Assembly (NCBI GenBank): GCA_963781065.1
Contig: CAWAET010000003.1
Location: forward strand, 124,001-188,000
From: CALZJC01 sp963781065
Lineage (GTDB): Bacteria > Acidobacteriota > Thermoanaerobaculia > Multivoradales > JAHEKO01
Direction of reading: 5' to 3'
DNA: 64,000 bases
Below, in pieces: positions 43,481 to 51,890 of the stretch (within the stretch, counting starts at the first letter, position 1; each line of letters opens with the position of its first letter). The translations under genes and the position numbers were made by a program. Below the pieces are notes generated by a model, which did not search any database, was not told where the DNA came from, and was given only the letters and a program-made list of their open reading frames with translations.

Positions 43481-44008
43481 ATGACGACAGGATTCGAAGA
43501 GGCGCAGGAGCGCCGCAACTGGCTCGAGCGCCTGATGGACAAGATCCCCGGCTTCCGGGGGTTCCAGGACCGCGAGCTGCGGCGCGACGTCGACAAGCTG
43601 CAGCGCGAGCACCTGGCCAAGGAGCTGGGGCAGATCAAGCAGGCGGTGCGCGGCAAGGCGCAGGCCTACACCGACGCCGGCCAGATCGGCGCGCTCTACC
43701 TTTTCGGGCGCATGGACGGCCGGCTGGACGGGCTGTCGCAGGCGATCCGCTTTGCCGACTATGGTCAGAGCGGCTTTTTCGACGCGGTCAAGATCAACGA
43801 GCCCGAGCTCGACGCCATCTACCAGTTCGACCTGTCGCTGGTCGAGGACCTCGCGCGGCTGGCCGGCGACGTGGCCGCCATCCCGCTGCCCGGCCAGGGC
43901 GACGCCCAGGAGGCCTGCAACCAGGCGCTGGGGCAGATCTCGACCCTGGCCGACAAATGGACCGAGCGCAAGAACGTCATCAGCGGCGTCGTCAAGACCG
44001 CCGGCTGA
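43481..44008 (+). CDS. Uncharacterised helical protein preceding an SPFH/zinc-ribbon cluster
   Basis: 175-aa soluble protein, mostly helical, that I do not recognise. Residues about 30-60 (RELRRDVDKLQREHLAKELG) look coiled-coil; a conserved-looking core follows (LYLFGRMDGRLDGLSQAIRFADYGQSGFFD), and the C-terminal part is amphipathic. There is no signal peptide, membrane helix or Cys cluster. Strong GGAGGA ribosome-binding site. It is 16 bases upstream of the SPFH gene, so it is likely the first gene of that operon and a peripheral partner. Confidence 0.65.
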   Translation: MTTGFEEAQERRNWLERLMDKIPGFRGFQDRELRRDVDKLQREHLAKELGQIKQAVRGKAQAYTDAGQIGALYLFGRMDGRLDGLSQAIRFADYGQSGFFDAVKINEPELDAIYQFDLSLVEDLARLAGDVAAIPLPGQGDAQEACNQALGQISTLADKWTERKNVISGVVKTAG

Positions 44009-44024
44009 GAGGAGAGGAACGATC

Positions 44025-45125
44025 ATGGAAGTCATTCAGTACGTAGACCCCACCGGACAGACCATGGTGGCGCGGTGGCCGTCGCAGGGCACCAAGGCGA
44101 TCCAGCTCGGCAGCCAGCTGGTCGTCGAGGAAAGCCAGCAGGCGGTCTTCTTCCGCGACGGCAAGTCGCTCGACACCTTCGGCCCTGGCCGCCACACCCT
44201 GGCCACCCAGAACCTGCCCTTCCTGACCCGGATCCTCGGCCTGCCGTTCGACGGCAAGTCGCCGTTCCAGGCGGCGGTGGTGTTCACCTCGACCAAGACC
44301 TTCATCGACCTGAAGTGGGGCACCAAGGAGCCGGTGGTCTACCGCGACAAGGAGCTCGCCATGGTGCGGCTGCGCGCCTTCGGCAAGTTCGCGGTGCGGA
44401 TCGACAACCCGCAGGTGTTCGTCAACACGGTGGTCGGCACCCAAGGGCTGTACACCACCGACGGCGTCGAGGGGTACTTCAAGGACGCCATCGTGGCGCG
44501 GCTGACCGACCTGCTGGGCGAGAACCTGAGCTCGATCTTCGATCTGCCCAAGGTCTACGACGAGCTCGGCATGGGTCTGAAGGCGCGGGTGGCCGACGAC
44601 TTCTCGAAGTACGGCATCGAGCTGGTCGACTTCTTCCTCGGCGCCATCACGCCGCCCGAGGAAGTGCAGAAGGTGATCGACGAGCGCACCGGTATGGCCG
44701 CGGTCGGCGACATGAACGCCTACCTCAAGTTCAAGGCGGCCAAGGCGATGGGTGATGCGGCGCAGCAGACCGGTGGCGAGACCGGCAGCGGCGTCGGCGC
44801 CGGCCTGGGCGTCGGCATGGGCGCCGGCATGGGCATGATGCTGCCGCAGATGATGAAGGACGCGATGCAGGGCGGCGGCGGGGCGCAACCCCCCCAGGGC
44901 GGCGGAACGCCGGCTGCCGCGCCGCCGGCAGCCGCGTCCGCCGCGCCGGCCGCTGCCGCCGCAGCTGCCGGAGCCGCGTCGGCCGGCGCCGCCGGCGGTG
45001 ACGAATCAGCGGCCGCGGGCGAACCGGCCGCCGCGTCCACACCAACGTTCTGCCACCAGTGCGGCAACAAGCTGCCCGAGGGCGCGCGCTTCTGCCCGGG
45101 CTGCGGCACCAAGGTCAGCGGTTAG
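44025..45125 (+). CDS. SPFH-domain protein with C-terminal zinc ribbon (YdjI-like)
   Basis: 366 aa. Residues about 20-225 form an SPFH/Band-7 domain of the 'virion core protein' type, as in Bacillus YdjI: LVVEESQQAVFFRDGKSLD, FGPGRHTLATQNLPF, then helical FDLPKVYDELGMGL. A Gly/Met-rich stretch (about 250-285) and a long Ala/Gly/Pro linker precede a zinc ribbon CHQC ... CPGC in the last 25 residues. In Bacillus, YdjI works with the zinc-ribbon protein YdjG and with YdjH to recruit PspA to the membrane. Three zinc-ribbon genes follow here. Strong GAGAGGAGAGG ribosome-binding site. Confidence 0.85.
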   Translation: MEVIQYVDPTGQTMVARWPSQGTKAIQLGSQLVVEESQQAVFFRDGKSLDTFGPGRHTLATQNLPFLTRILGLPFDGKSPFQAAVVFTSTKTFIDLKWGTKEPVVYRDKELAMVRLRAFGKFAVRIDNPQVFVNTVVGTQGLYTTDGVEGYFKDAIVARLTDLLGENLSSIFDLPKVYDELGMGLKARVADDFSKYGIELVDFFLGAITPPEEVQKVIDERTGMAAVGDMNAYLKFKAAKAMGDAAQQTGGETGSGVGAGLGVGMGAGMGMMLPQMMKDAMQGGGGAQPPQGGGTPAAAPPAAASAAPAAAAAAAGAASAGAAGGDESAAAGEPAAASTPTFCHQCGNKLPEGARFCPGCGTKVSG

Positions 45126-45138
45126 CGAAACGGGGCGA

Positions 45139-45226
45139 AACGGGGGACACGAACCTCATTTCGGAACGTCACGAAACTCACGTTCCTAAGGACAGCCGTT
45201 CCGAAATGAGGTTCGTGTCCCCCGTT
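45139..45226. repeat. Perfect 30-bp inverted repeat (REP/REPIN-like hairpin)
   Basis: Arms at 45139-45168 and 45197-45226 are exactly complementary over 30 bases and are separated by 28. The arm contains GGGGGACACGAACCTCATTT. It is AT-richer than its neighbours and lies between the stop of the SPFH gene and the ATG of the next gene (6 bases away), where it takes the place of a Shine-Dalgarno. It may be an extragenic palindrome mobilised by a RAYT transposase; none is in the window. Confidence 0.88.
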
Positions 45227-45231
45227 CAAAG

Positions 45232-46002
45232 ATGAGCAGCCCGTCCCCGGCCGCCGCCAACACCATCGCCTGCACCCAGTGCGGCGGTGAGAACCAGCTC
45301 GCCTCCGGCCGGCGGCTGTTCCGCTGTCAGTACTGCGACGCGACGCTGTTCGTCGATCGCGGCGGGGTGGTCAACCACTACCGGCTGCCGCCGCTGCTCG
45401 GTGTCGACGAGGCGCGGGCGGCGATGCGGCGCTGGATGGCGGGCAACGAGACGGTCAAGGACCTCGACAAGAAGAGCACGCTGGGCGCGATCGCGGCGGT
45501 CTCCTTCCCGATGTGGCTCTTCCGCGTCCGCCGCGGCGGGCGCGAGGAGGCTTTCGTCGAGCCGGCGGCGCCAACGCCGATCCCGCATCTGGCCGACCTC
45601 AAGGTGCCGGCCGGCAAGCTCGAGCCCTTCTCGGGCGAGAGCGCCGAGGTAGCGGCGATCAGCGCCACCATCCCGCTCGAGACGGCGCGCGGCTGGCTAG
45701 ACCAGCGCGGCGTTGGCGAGCCCGAGGAGACCGCCCTGGTCCAGGTGCCGCTGTACCGTTGCTCGTACAGCTACCAGGGCACCGACTACGAGGCGCTGGT
45801 CGACGGCTCGACCGGGGCGGTGATGGCCTCGGTCTATCCCGAGAAGTCGGAGAGCCCGTACGTGCTGGTGGCGGTCCTGGGCCTGATCCTCTTCACCCTC
45901 GAGGGGTTCCTGGTGTCCAACCTGCTGATCAAGTTCTTTGTCTTTGGCATCACGGCGGTGCCGCTGCTCTTTCTCGCCTGGTGGGTGACGCGCAAGGTAT
46001 GA
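45232..46002 (+). CDS. Zinc-ribbon membrane protein (cluster member 1)
   Basis: 256 aa. The N-terminal zinc ribbon has CTQC and CQYC (Cys at about 14, 17, 32 and 35). A soluble middle domain (about 45-200) contains paired motifs VSFPMWLFRVRRG and VQVPLYRCSYSYQG, and two transmembrane helices lie near the C-terminus (about 208-230 and 232-252). I know no function. The same design recurs in the next gene. It starts 6 bases after the 30-bp hairpin with no Shine-Dalgarno, so translation may be re-initiated or controlled by the hairpin. Its stop overlaps the next start (ATGA). Confidence 0.75.
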   Translation: MSSPSPAAANTIACTQCGGENQLASGRRLFRCQYCDATLFVDRGGVVNHYRLPPLLGVDEARAAMRRWMAGNETVKDLDKKSTLGAIAAVSFPMWLFRVRRGGREEAFVEPAAPTPIPHLADLKVPAGKLEPFSGESAEVAAISATIPLETARGWLDQRGVGEPEETALVQVPLYRCSYSYQGTDYEALVDGSTGAVMASVYPEKSESPYVLVAVLGLILFTLEGFLVSNLLIKFFVFGITAVPLLFLAWWVTRKV

Positions 46003-47138
46003 GCGAGCCGCTCGAGACCCCCGCCACCGGGGCCGCCGAAGGCGTCGTCTCCGGCCCCGAGCCGGTGGCCGAGGACGCCCTCTCCTCGCAGGTCAGCGGC
46101 CTCTCCTGCCCCAACTGCGGCGGCGCCCTGGAGGTCGATGCCGGCCTGCGGGTGGTGGAGTGCCCGTACTGCCAGACGCCGCTTCTGGCGACCAGCGAGA
46201 TCGGCATCCGGCGGCTGGCGGTCGAGCCCCAGGTCGACGCCGAGAAGGCGCGCCAGATCGCCCGCGGCTGGCTCGCCAAGGGCGTCGCCAAGAACCCCAA
46301 GCTCAAGACCGCGGCGAAGATCGGCGAGGCCTTCCTGAGCTTCCTGCCGTTCTACCGCGTCGAGGCGGACTGCATCGGCTTCGCGCTCGGCACCGAGAAG
46401 CGCACCCGCACCACCGGCAGCGGCAAGAACCGGCGCACCCAGACCTACTACGTGGACGTCGAGCGGCAGGAGGAGAAGAGCTTCGACCGCACCTACCCGG
46501 CGCTGAACGTCGCCGAGTGGGGCATCCAGAGGGTCGACCTGCGCGGCGATCCGCTGGTGCCGTTCGACGGCGACGCCCTCGATCGGCTGGGGATGGTCTT
46601 CCCGCCCACCGGCTCCGAGAACGACGTGCGCGCGGCGGCCCTCGAGCGGTTCCAGCAGATCGCCGACCCGGCCAGAGGCTTGCACTCGGTCCGGTTCAAG
46701 TTCCTCGAGACCCTGCGCGAGCGGCTGACGGTCATCTACTACCCGCTGTGGGTGGTGCGCTACCGCTTCCAGGACCGCTCCTACCAGGTGCTGGTGGATG
46801 CCGAGGACGGCTCGCTGGCCTACGGCAAGGCGCCGGGCAACGACTTCTTCCGCGCCGCCATGCTGGTGCTGACCCAGGCGGCGGCGTTGTTTGTCGGCAC
46901 CACCATCGTCCAGCTCGCCGCCAGCTTCGAGGCGCTGCTGTTCGTCGGCGTGCCGGTGCTGGCGGCTCTCTGGTGGGGCTGGCGCAAGTTCCGCTACGGC
47001 GGCGTCGTGATCGAGGGCAGCGGCGCCCGCAAGGAGGCCGACGCCGGCCTGGCGGTCAAGGCCCTCACCGACCGGAAGCGGCGCAAGGAGATGGTGCGCG
47101 AGCTGATGGCCGGCAAGACCCCGGAGATCTTCGGATGA
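45999..47138 (+). CDS. Zinc-ribbon membrane protein (cluster member 2)
   Basis: 379 aa. A low-complexity N-terminus (1-30) precedes a zinc ribbon CPNC ... CPYC (about 37-57), then a helical segment with AEKARQIARGWLAKG, a soluble region with PFYRVEADCIGFALG and YYPLWVVRYRFQDRSYQVLVDAEDG, two adjacent hydrophobic helices (about 290-335) and a basic C-terminal tail (KRRKEMVRELMAGK). The YxPxWxxRxRxxD-type strands resemble those of cluster member 1, so the two are probably diverged paralogues. Both overlaps (ATGA at each end) show tight coupling. Confidence 0.75.
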   Translation: MSEPLETPATGAAEGVVSGPEPVAEDALSSQVSGLSCPNCGGALEVDAGLRVVECPYCQTPLLATSEIGIRRLAVEPQVDAEKARQIARGWLAKGVAKNPKLKTAAKIGEAFLSFLPFYRVEADCIGFALGTEKRTRTTGSGKNRRTQTYYVDVERQEEKSFDRTYPALNVAEWGIQRVDLRGDPLVPFDGDALDRLGMVFPPTGSENDVRAAALERFQQIADPARGLHSVRFKFLETLRERLTVIYYPLWVVRYRFQDRSYQVLVDAEDGSLAYGKAPGNDFFRAAMLVLTQAAALFVGTTIVQLAASFEALLFVGVPVLAALWWGWRKFRYGGVVIEGSGARKEADAGLAVKALTDRKRRKEMVRELMAGKTPEIFG

Positions 47139-47755
47139 GCGCCGGCTACGAGCTGGTGCCGCTCGACTGCCCGAGCTGCGGCGCTGCCGTCCAGGCCGAG
47201 GGCGAAGACGTCGTCTACTACTGCACCGCCTGCCGCAACGGCTACCGCTTCGACCTCGACGACAAGGCGCTGGTGCCGATGGAGGTGGCCTTCGTCTCGC
47301 TGCCCAACGTCGCGGTCGAGCTCTACCGTCCATTCTGGCTGCTGCCGGCGACGATCGAGGTCCTCGAGCGCGACGCGGCGGGCGGCGGCTTTCGCGGCCT
47401 GATGGGCTTCTTTCTCGGCGGCGGCGACGACCAGCGGTCGGGGGGCCAGGGGACCTTTGCGGTGCCCGCCTTTCACGCCCCGCTGCGGACGGTGGCGGCC
47501 CTGGCCCGCCGCTACACCGAGAAGCTGCCCGAGCTCGGCGAGCGGCTGGGCGAGCGCCTCACTGGCGGCCGCTACGGCGTGCTCGACGCCAAGAAGCTGG
47601 CCCACTACGCGCTGATCGCCAGCGAGGTGGAGAAGCCCGACCTGCTCAAGAAGCTGCGCTACACGATCGCGTTCGGCGAGCCGCGGCTGCTGGGCGCGCC
47701 GTTCGTGCGCCGCGACGGCAAGGTGGTGGACGCCCTCTTCGGTATCGAGAGTTGA
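47135..47755 (+). CDS. Zinc-ribbon protein (cluster member 3)
   Basis: 206 aa. N-terminal zinc ribbon CPSC ... CTAC (Cys at about 12, 15, 30 and 33), then FVSLPNVAVELYRPFWLLPATIEVL, again the 'P-x-W' type strand seen in the two upstream proteins, a Gly-rich loop and a helical C-terminal half. There are no membrane helices, so it may be the soluble partner of the two membrane-bound ones. No function is known to me. It is the last gene of the cluster and overlaps the previous stop (ATGA). Confidence 0.7.
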   Translation: MSAGYELVPLDCPSCGAAVQAEGEDVVYYCTACRNGYRFDLDDKALVPMEVAFVSLPNVAVELYRPFWLLPATIEVLERDAAGGGFRGLMGFFLGGGDDQRSGGQGTFAVPAFHAPLRTVAALARRYTEKLPELGERLGERLTGGRYGVLDAKKLAHYALIASEVEKPDLLKKLRYTIAFGEPRLLGAPFVRRDGKVVDALFGIES

Positions 47756-47833
47756 GCCGGACGCCGAGCCAGGGCGAACGCCTGGGGATCGAGCAGGGCT
47801 GGCGGCCGGTGGCAGGCCTCGGCCGTCAGCCGG

Positions 47834-48499
47834 CTAGCCTTCCAGTCCAGCTTCTTGCACGGCGACCCCAGCAGCACGCTGCGGAAGACGTTCTGATAGC
47901 GCTGCGAGAACTGGTCGCGGGTCATGATGGTCTTCTCCGTCGTCTGCGGGTAGGTGCGGTAGATGACCAGGTGCGGTCGATTCGGGTTGTTGATGCCGTA
48001 GGTCTGGCCCTGGTACCACTTCTTGACCGGCACGGCGAAGAACATGCGGGTCGTAGACCTTGACGTCCTGCTTGCCGAACTGGTCCTCGAGCTTCGACCT
48101 CCTTCATCGACCGGCTCGCCGTGCAGGACCTGGTAGACCTTGTAGTGGTCGAGCCGCTTGCGGGAACTCGCTGCCCGGGAACGTCTTCTGGGTCGGCACC
48201 AGCAGCGCGTAGCCCGGCCGGTGTAGATCATCTGCTTGCCGAACTGGTCCTGGTAGGTGACCGTGCGGGTCGGGTCCGGCGTCGGGTCGTAGAGGTCGTA
48301 CCAGGTCAGGTGGGCGTTCTTGTCGTACATCGGCTCGCCGTTCTTGCTCGCCGGGTTGCCGAAGAAGATTCAGGTAGGTCAGCTGCACCTGCTCGGGCTG
48401 CTTGTCGAACTGCCCCTGCAGCCCGACGACGTAGCCCGCCTGCTGGTTCGCCACGTCGTAGATGTTGAAGTAGTCGAGCTTCAGTTCCTGTGCGGTCAT
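47834..48499 (-). pseudogene. Internally duplicated secreted/cytoplasmic protein gene broken by at least six indels (DUF7450-like)
   Basis: Starts convincingly: GGAGGAG precedes ATG at 48499 (MTAQELKLDYFNIYDV). The frame then breaks near 48370, 48205, 48155, 48105, 48090 and 48045 (mostly single extra bases, one missing), and the probable stop TAG at 47834-47836 is also out of frame. Joined, it holds two units of about 95 residues with the same landmarks: LD-Y-x-Y-V, QF-x-KQ, F-x-NP or VP, NAHL or RPHL, Y, then DQF. That resembles, from memory, DUF7450-type repeats. Either a decayed gene or a badly sequenced patch; the codon pattern still looks selected, which favours sequencing error. Confidence 0.6.
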
Positions 48500-48628
48500 G
48501 ACTCCTCCTTGTGGTTGCCGGCTTGTCGCCGATCGCCATTGGGTTCGAGGCCTCGCCCCCCTCTCGGGGCCTGTGAGAGCTTTCCAAAAACCTACCACAG
48601 CGGACGCGCGACCCTCCTCCTGCTCGGA

Positions 48629-48675
48629 CGGAGCGAAAAGCCGCTGGGATGTCCCGCGAGTGGCGAATAAAGCGC
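48629..48675 (-). repeat. Dispersed intergenic repeat, copy 2
   Basis: CGGAGCGAAAAGCCGC (48629-48644) and GAGTGGCGAATAAAGCGC (48658-48675), spaced by 13 bases, are the reverse complement of the repeat at 2136-2179. It lies within the 276-base gap between two divergent genes. Confidence 0.6.
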
Positions 48676-48737
48676 ACGGAGGGAGCAGCCCAGCGGCTTG
48701 CAGCGGCCCGACCGGCCAAGCTCAGGCACGATCGGTC

Positions 48738-48767
48738 TTGCCCGCCCCCTCTCGAGGTGCATAGACT
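48738..48767 (+). promoter_or_regulatory. Candidate promoter for the E1 gene (leaderless)
   Basis: TTGCCC (48738-48743) and TAGACT (48762-48767) are spaced by 18 bases. The -10 box ends 8 bases before the ATG at 48776, which has no Shine-Dalgarno, so the transcript would start at or within a base or two of the start codon. Confidence 0.5.
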
Positions 48768-48775
48768 GCCGGCCC

Positions 48776-50929
48776 ATGGCCGACCCACGCCTGCTGCGCT
48801 ACGCCTTCATGCGCCTCACCCGCGAGCTCGACTCGCGGTTCGAGAACCTGTTGCTGACCGGCCGGGTCGCCAAGTGGTATAGCGAGGTGGGGCACGAGGC
48901 GACCACCGTTCCGGCGGGCCTGGAGCTGGGTCCCGGGGACTCGCTGTGCACGCTGCATCGAGACCTGGGGGCGATCCTGGCGGTCTACCTGGATCCGGCG
49001 CGCACTTTTCCGGGGCTGGGCCTAGGCGAGCCCGACGGGCGCCGGCCCGAGCCGGGGGAGCTGCTCTACACGCTCGCCTGCCAGCTGCTCGGCCGCCGCG
49101 AGGGGTTCTCGCACGGCGTCGAGCGCTCGTTCCACTACGGCTACTTCGAGCCGGCGGCCGGCATCTGCCACGTCGGCATGATCAGCCACCTGGGGGCGAT
49201 GATCCCGGTGGCGGCCGGCTGCGCCTTCGCCAACAAACAGAGCGGCGGCGACCGGGTGGCGATCAACTTCATCGGCGACGGCGGCACCTCGACCGGCGAC
49301 TTCCACGAGGGGCTCAACATGGCGGCGGTGTGGAAGCTGCCGCTGGTGCTGATCATCGAGAACAACCGCTACGCCTTCTCGACCCCCTGGCACGCCCAGT
49401 ACGCCGCCGAGCACCTCAGCAGCCGCGGCGCCGGCTACGGCATGGCCGCCGAGACGGTGGACGGCAACGACCCCGACGCCATGGCCGAGGCACTGGCCGC
49501 CGCCGTGGCCCGCGCCCGCGCCGGCGAGGGACCGACCCTGATCGAGGCGATGCTCGGCCGGCTGCGCGGCCACTCGGTGGGCGACGACTCGCTGGGGGTG
49601 GTGCCCGAGGAGGACCTGGCGCGCTACCGGGCGGAGGACCCGGTGCCGGCCTACGCCGATCGTCTGGCGGCGGAGGGCGTGCTGAGCGGCGAGGTCCGCG
49701 CCGGCATCGAGGGCCGCGCCGCGGAGCTGGTCGAGACCGCCCTGTCGACGGCGCTCGAGGCCCACGCGCCTGACCCGGCGATCGCCCACCGCTCGGTCTT
49801 CGCGGTCGACGGCACGCCTCCGGCCTACCCCCTCGGCCCGTTCCCGGCCCATGAAGGCGAGGCGGGGCCTGGGACGGCCACCGCGCCCGGTGAGGGCGCC
49901 GAGAGAGCCGTGGGGGAGGCTCGGGTTCGTGCCGAGGAGGCGAGTTCCCCCGCCGGGCCGGCCGAGACCACGTATGTCGGCGCCGTAACCCGCGCCTTGC
50001 GCGAGGAGATGGCCCGCGACGGCTCGGTGATCGTCATGGGCCAGGACGTGGGCGTCTTCGAGGGCGCTTTCCGCACCACCCGCGGCCTGCACGCCCGCTG
50101 GCCGAACCGCGTGCTGGACACGCCGATCGCCGAGAGTGGCACCCTGGGCATCGCCATCGGCGCGGCGCTGATGGGCTACCGGCCGGTGGTCGAGATGCAG
50201 TTCGCCGACTTCATCACCTGCGGCTTCAACCAACTGGTCAACGTGGCGGCCAAGCTCTACTACCGTTGGCAGGTCCCCTGCCCGATCGTCGTCCGCCTGC
50301 CCTCGGGCGGCGGCGTCGGCGCCGGCCCCTACCACTCGCAGAACCCGGAGGGCTGGTTCGCCCACACGGCCGGCCTCAAGGTGGTCTGCCCGGCCACGGC
50401 GGCGGACGCCCACGCTCTGCTGGTGGCGGCGATCCGCGACTCCAACCCGGTGATCTTCTGCGAGCACAAGTTCCTCTACCGGCGGATCAAGGAGACGCTG
50501 GCGCCGGACGCCGGGCCGGAGCCGCTGGGCGAGGCGCGGGTTCGCCGCGCCGGCGACCGGCTGACCCTGATCGGCTACGGCGCCACCACCTGGACCTGTC
50601 TCGAGGCGGCCGAGGAGCTTGCCGCCGCCGGCGTCGAGGCCGAGGTGATCGATCTGCGCACCCTGGTGCCGCTCGACGTCGAGACCCTGGCCGCCTCGGT
50701 GCGCAAGACCGGACGCGCCCTGATCGTCCACGAGGCACAGCTGACCGCCGGCTTCGGCGCCGAGGTGGCGGCGCGGCTGGCCGACGTCGCCTTCCCCTGG
50801 CTCGACGCGCCGATCCGCCGGATCGGCCACGCTGACCGGCCGTCGCCCTACGCCCGGGCGCTGGAAGCGGAGCTGCTGCCGTCACGGGAGAAGGTGCTGA
50901 AAGCGGCGCGCGAGCTGCTGGACTACTAA
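48776..50929 (+). CDS. Fused alpha-beta 2-oxoacid dehydrogenase E1 (thiamine diphosphate dependent)
   Basis: 717 aa joining both E1 chains. The alpha part (about 1-340) has the thiamine-diphosphate motif GDGGTSTGDFHEGLN ... ENNRYA and LGRLRGHSVGDDS; the linker (about 355-400) is Pro/Glu/Ala-rich; the beta part (about 400-717) has MGQDVGVFEGAFRTTRGL, PIAESGTLGIAIGAALMGYRPVVEMQFADF and the C-terminal VEAEVIDLRTLVPLD. It decarboxylates a 2-oxoacid (pyruvate, branched-chain or acetoin) and hands the acyl group to a lipoyl E2. No E2 or E3 gene is in the window. Substrate cannot be read from sequence. Confidence 0.9.
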   Translation: MADPRLLRYAFMRLTRELDSRFENLLLTGRVAKWYSEVGHEATTVPAGLELGPGDSLCTLHRDLGAILAVYLDPARTFPGLGLGEPDGRRPEPGELLYTLACQLLGRREGFSHGVERSFHYGYFEPAAGICHVGMISHLGAMIPVAAGCAFANKQSGGDRVAINFIGDGGTSTGDFHEGLNMAAVWKLPLVLIIENNRYAFSTPWHAQYAAEHLSSRGAGYGMAAETVDGNDPDAMAEALAAAVARARAGEGPTLIEAMLGRLRGHSVGDDSLGVVPEEDLARYRAEDPVPAYADRLAAEGVLSGEVRAGIEGRAAELVETALSTALEAHAPDPAIAHRSVFAVDGTPPAYPLGPFPAHEGEAGPGTATAPGEGAERAVGEARVRAEEASSPAGPAETTYVGAVTRALREEMARDGSVIVMGQDVGVFEGAFRTTRGLHARWPNRVLDTPIAESGTLGIAIGAALMGYRPVVEMQFADFITCGFNQLVNVAAKLYYRWQVPCPIVVRLPSGGGVGAGPYHSQNPEGWFAHTAGLKVVCPATAADAHALLVAAIRDSNPVIFCEHKFLYRRIKETLAPDAGPEPLGEARVRRAGDRLTLIGYGATTWTCLEAAEELAAAGVEAEVIDLRTLVPLDVETLAASVRKTGRALIVHEAQLTAGFGAEVAARLADVAFPWLDAPIRRIGHADRPSPYARALEAELLPSREKVLKAARELLDY

Positions 50930-50931
50930 AC

Positions 50932-51015
50932 CGGTGACAGGCTACTCATTCTCCTGACCGGCCCCGAGAGCTACCGGGGTGAATGAGTGCCCGGTGAATG
51001 AGTACCCTGTCACCG
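50932..51015. repeat. 19-bp inverted repeat (GGTGACAGG ... CTGTCACC hairpin)
   Basis: CGGTGACAGGCTACTCATT (50932-50950) pairs with 50997-51015 with one mismatch, with 46 bases between. The intervening sequence repeats parts of the arm (GGTGAATGAGT twice), and a direct repeat ACCGTATTG follows at 51013-51030. It starts 3 bases after the E1 stop. It resembles extragenic palindromic elements and may also terminate transcription. Confidence 0.75.
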
Positions 51016-51044
51016 TATTGCACCGTATTGAAGGAGGCCCCCCA

Positions 51045-51890
51045 ATGACCGAGATCCGCGACTACCTGCCCGACAACCTCTTCGCCGGCAAGACCGTCTT
51101 CGTCACCGGCGGCGGCAGCGGCATCAACCTGGGGGTGGCGAAGAGCTTCGCCGCCCTGGGCGCCGCGATAGGCATCTGCGGCCGCACCGCCGAACGGCTC
51201 GAGGCGGCCCGCGCCGAGCTCGAGGCGCTGGGCGCCAGGGTCTTCACCGCGGTGGCCGACGTGCGCGACTACGACCAACTGGCGACGGCCTTCGAGCAGT
51301 GCCGCGAAGAGCTGGGGCCGATCCACACCCTGGTCTGCGCCGCCGCCGGCAACTTCCTGGCCCCGGCCGAGAAGCTCTCGGCCAACGGCTTCCGGACGGT
51401 GGTCGACATCGATCTCAACGGTTCGTTCAACGCCGCCCGCGCCGCCTTCGAGCAGCTCAAGGAGAGCCGCGGCAACCTGATCTTCATCTCCGCCGGGCAG
51501 GCGTTCATCCCCTACGCCGCCCAGGCCCACTGCGGCGCCGCCAAGGCGGGGATCGACAACCTGATGCAGAACCTGGCGATGGAGTGGGGCCGCTACGGCA
51601 TCCGCTCCAACTCGATCGCCCCGGGGCCGATCGAAGGCACCGAGGGGATGAAGCGGCTGGGGCCGCCGGACGGCCCCGCCCAGGAAGGCTTGAAGCGGGC
51701 GATCCCGCTGGGCCGCTACGGCACCGTGGCGGAGATCGGCCATACCGCCGTCTTCCTGGCCTCGCCGCTGGCCGCCTACATCACCGGCACCCGGGTGGTG
51801 GTCGACGGCGGGATGAACCTGCCCGGCTCCGGGCTGTTCACCCAGCTGGTGAGCTCGGCCCTGGCGGCCGGATCCGGCGGCCACCCCTAG
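51045..51890 (+). CDS. 2,4-dienoyl-CoA reductase-like SDR
   Basis: 281-aa short-chain dehydrogenase. Cofactor loop GGGSGINLGVAK (about 22-33), then CGRTAERLE suggesting NADP(H). The active site is not the usual Tyr-x3-Lys: Lys167 is kept in CGAAKAGIDN but Cys163 replaces Tyr, and the run EWGRYGIRSNSIAPGPIEGTEGMKRLG matches the peroxisomal and bacterial 2,4-dienoyl-CoA reductase group, which lacks that Tyr. It would reduce dienoyl-CoA from unsaturated fatty acids. AAGGAGG is 9 bases upstream of the ATG. It follows the E1 gene after a hairpin, so transcription may be separate. Confidence 0.85.
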   Translation: MTEIRDYLPDNLFAGKTVFVTGGGSGINLGVAKSFAALGAAIGICGRTAERLEAARAELEALGARVFTAVADVRDYDQLATAFEQCREELGPIHTLVCAAAGNFLAPAEKLSANGFRTVVDIDLNGSFNAARAAFEQLKESRGNLIFISAGQAFIPYAAQAHCGAAKAGIDNLMQNLAMEWGRYGIRSNSIAPGPIEGTEGMKRLGPPDGPAQEGLKRAIPLGRYGTVAEIGHTAVFLASPLAAYITGTRVVVDGGMNLPGSGLFTQLVSSALAAGSGGHP

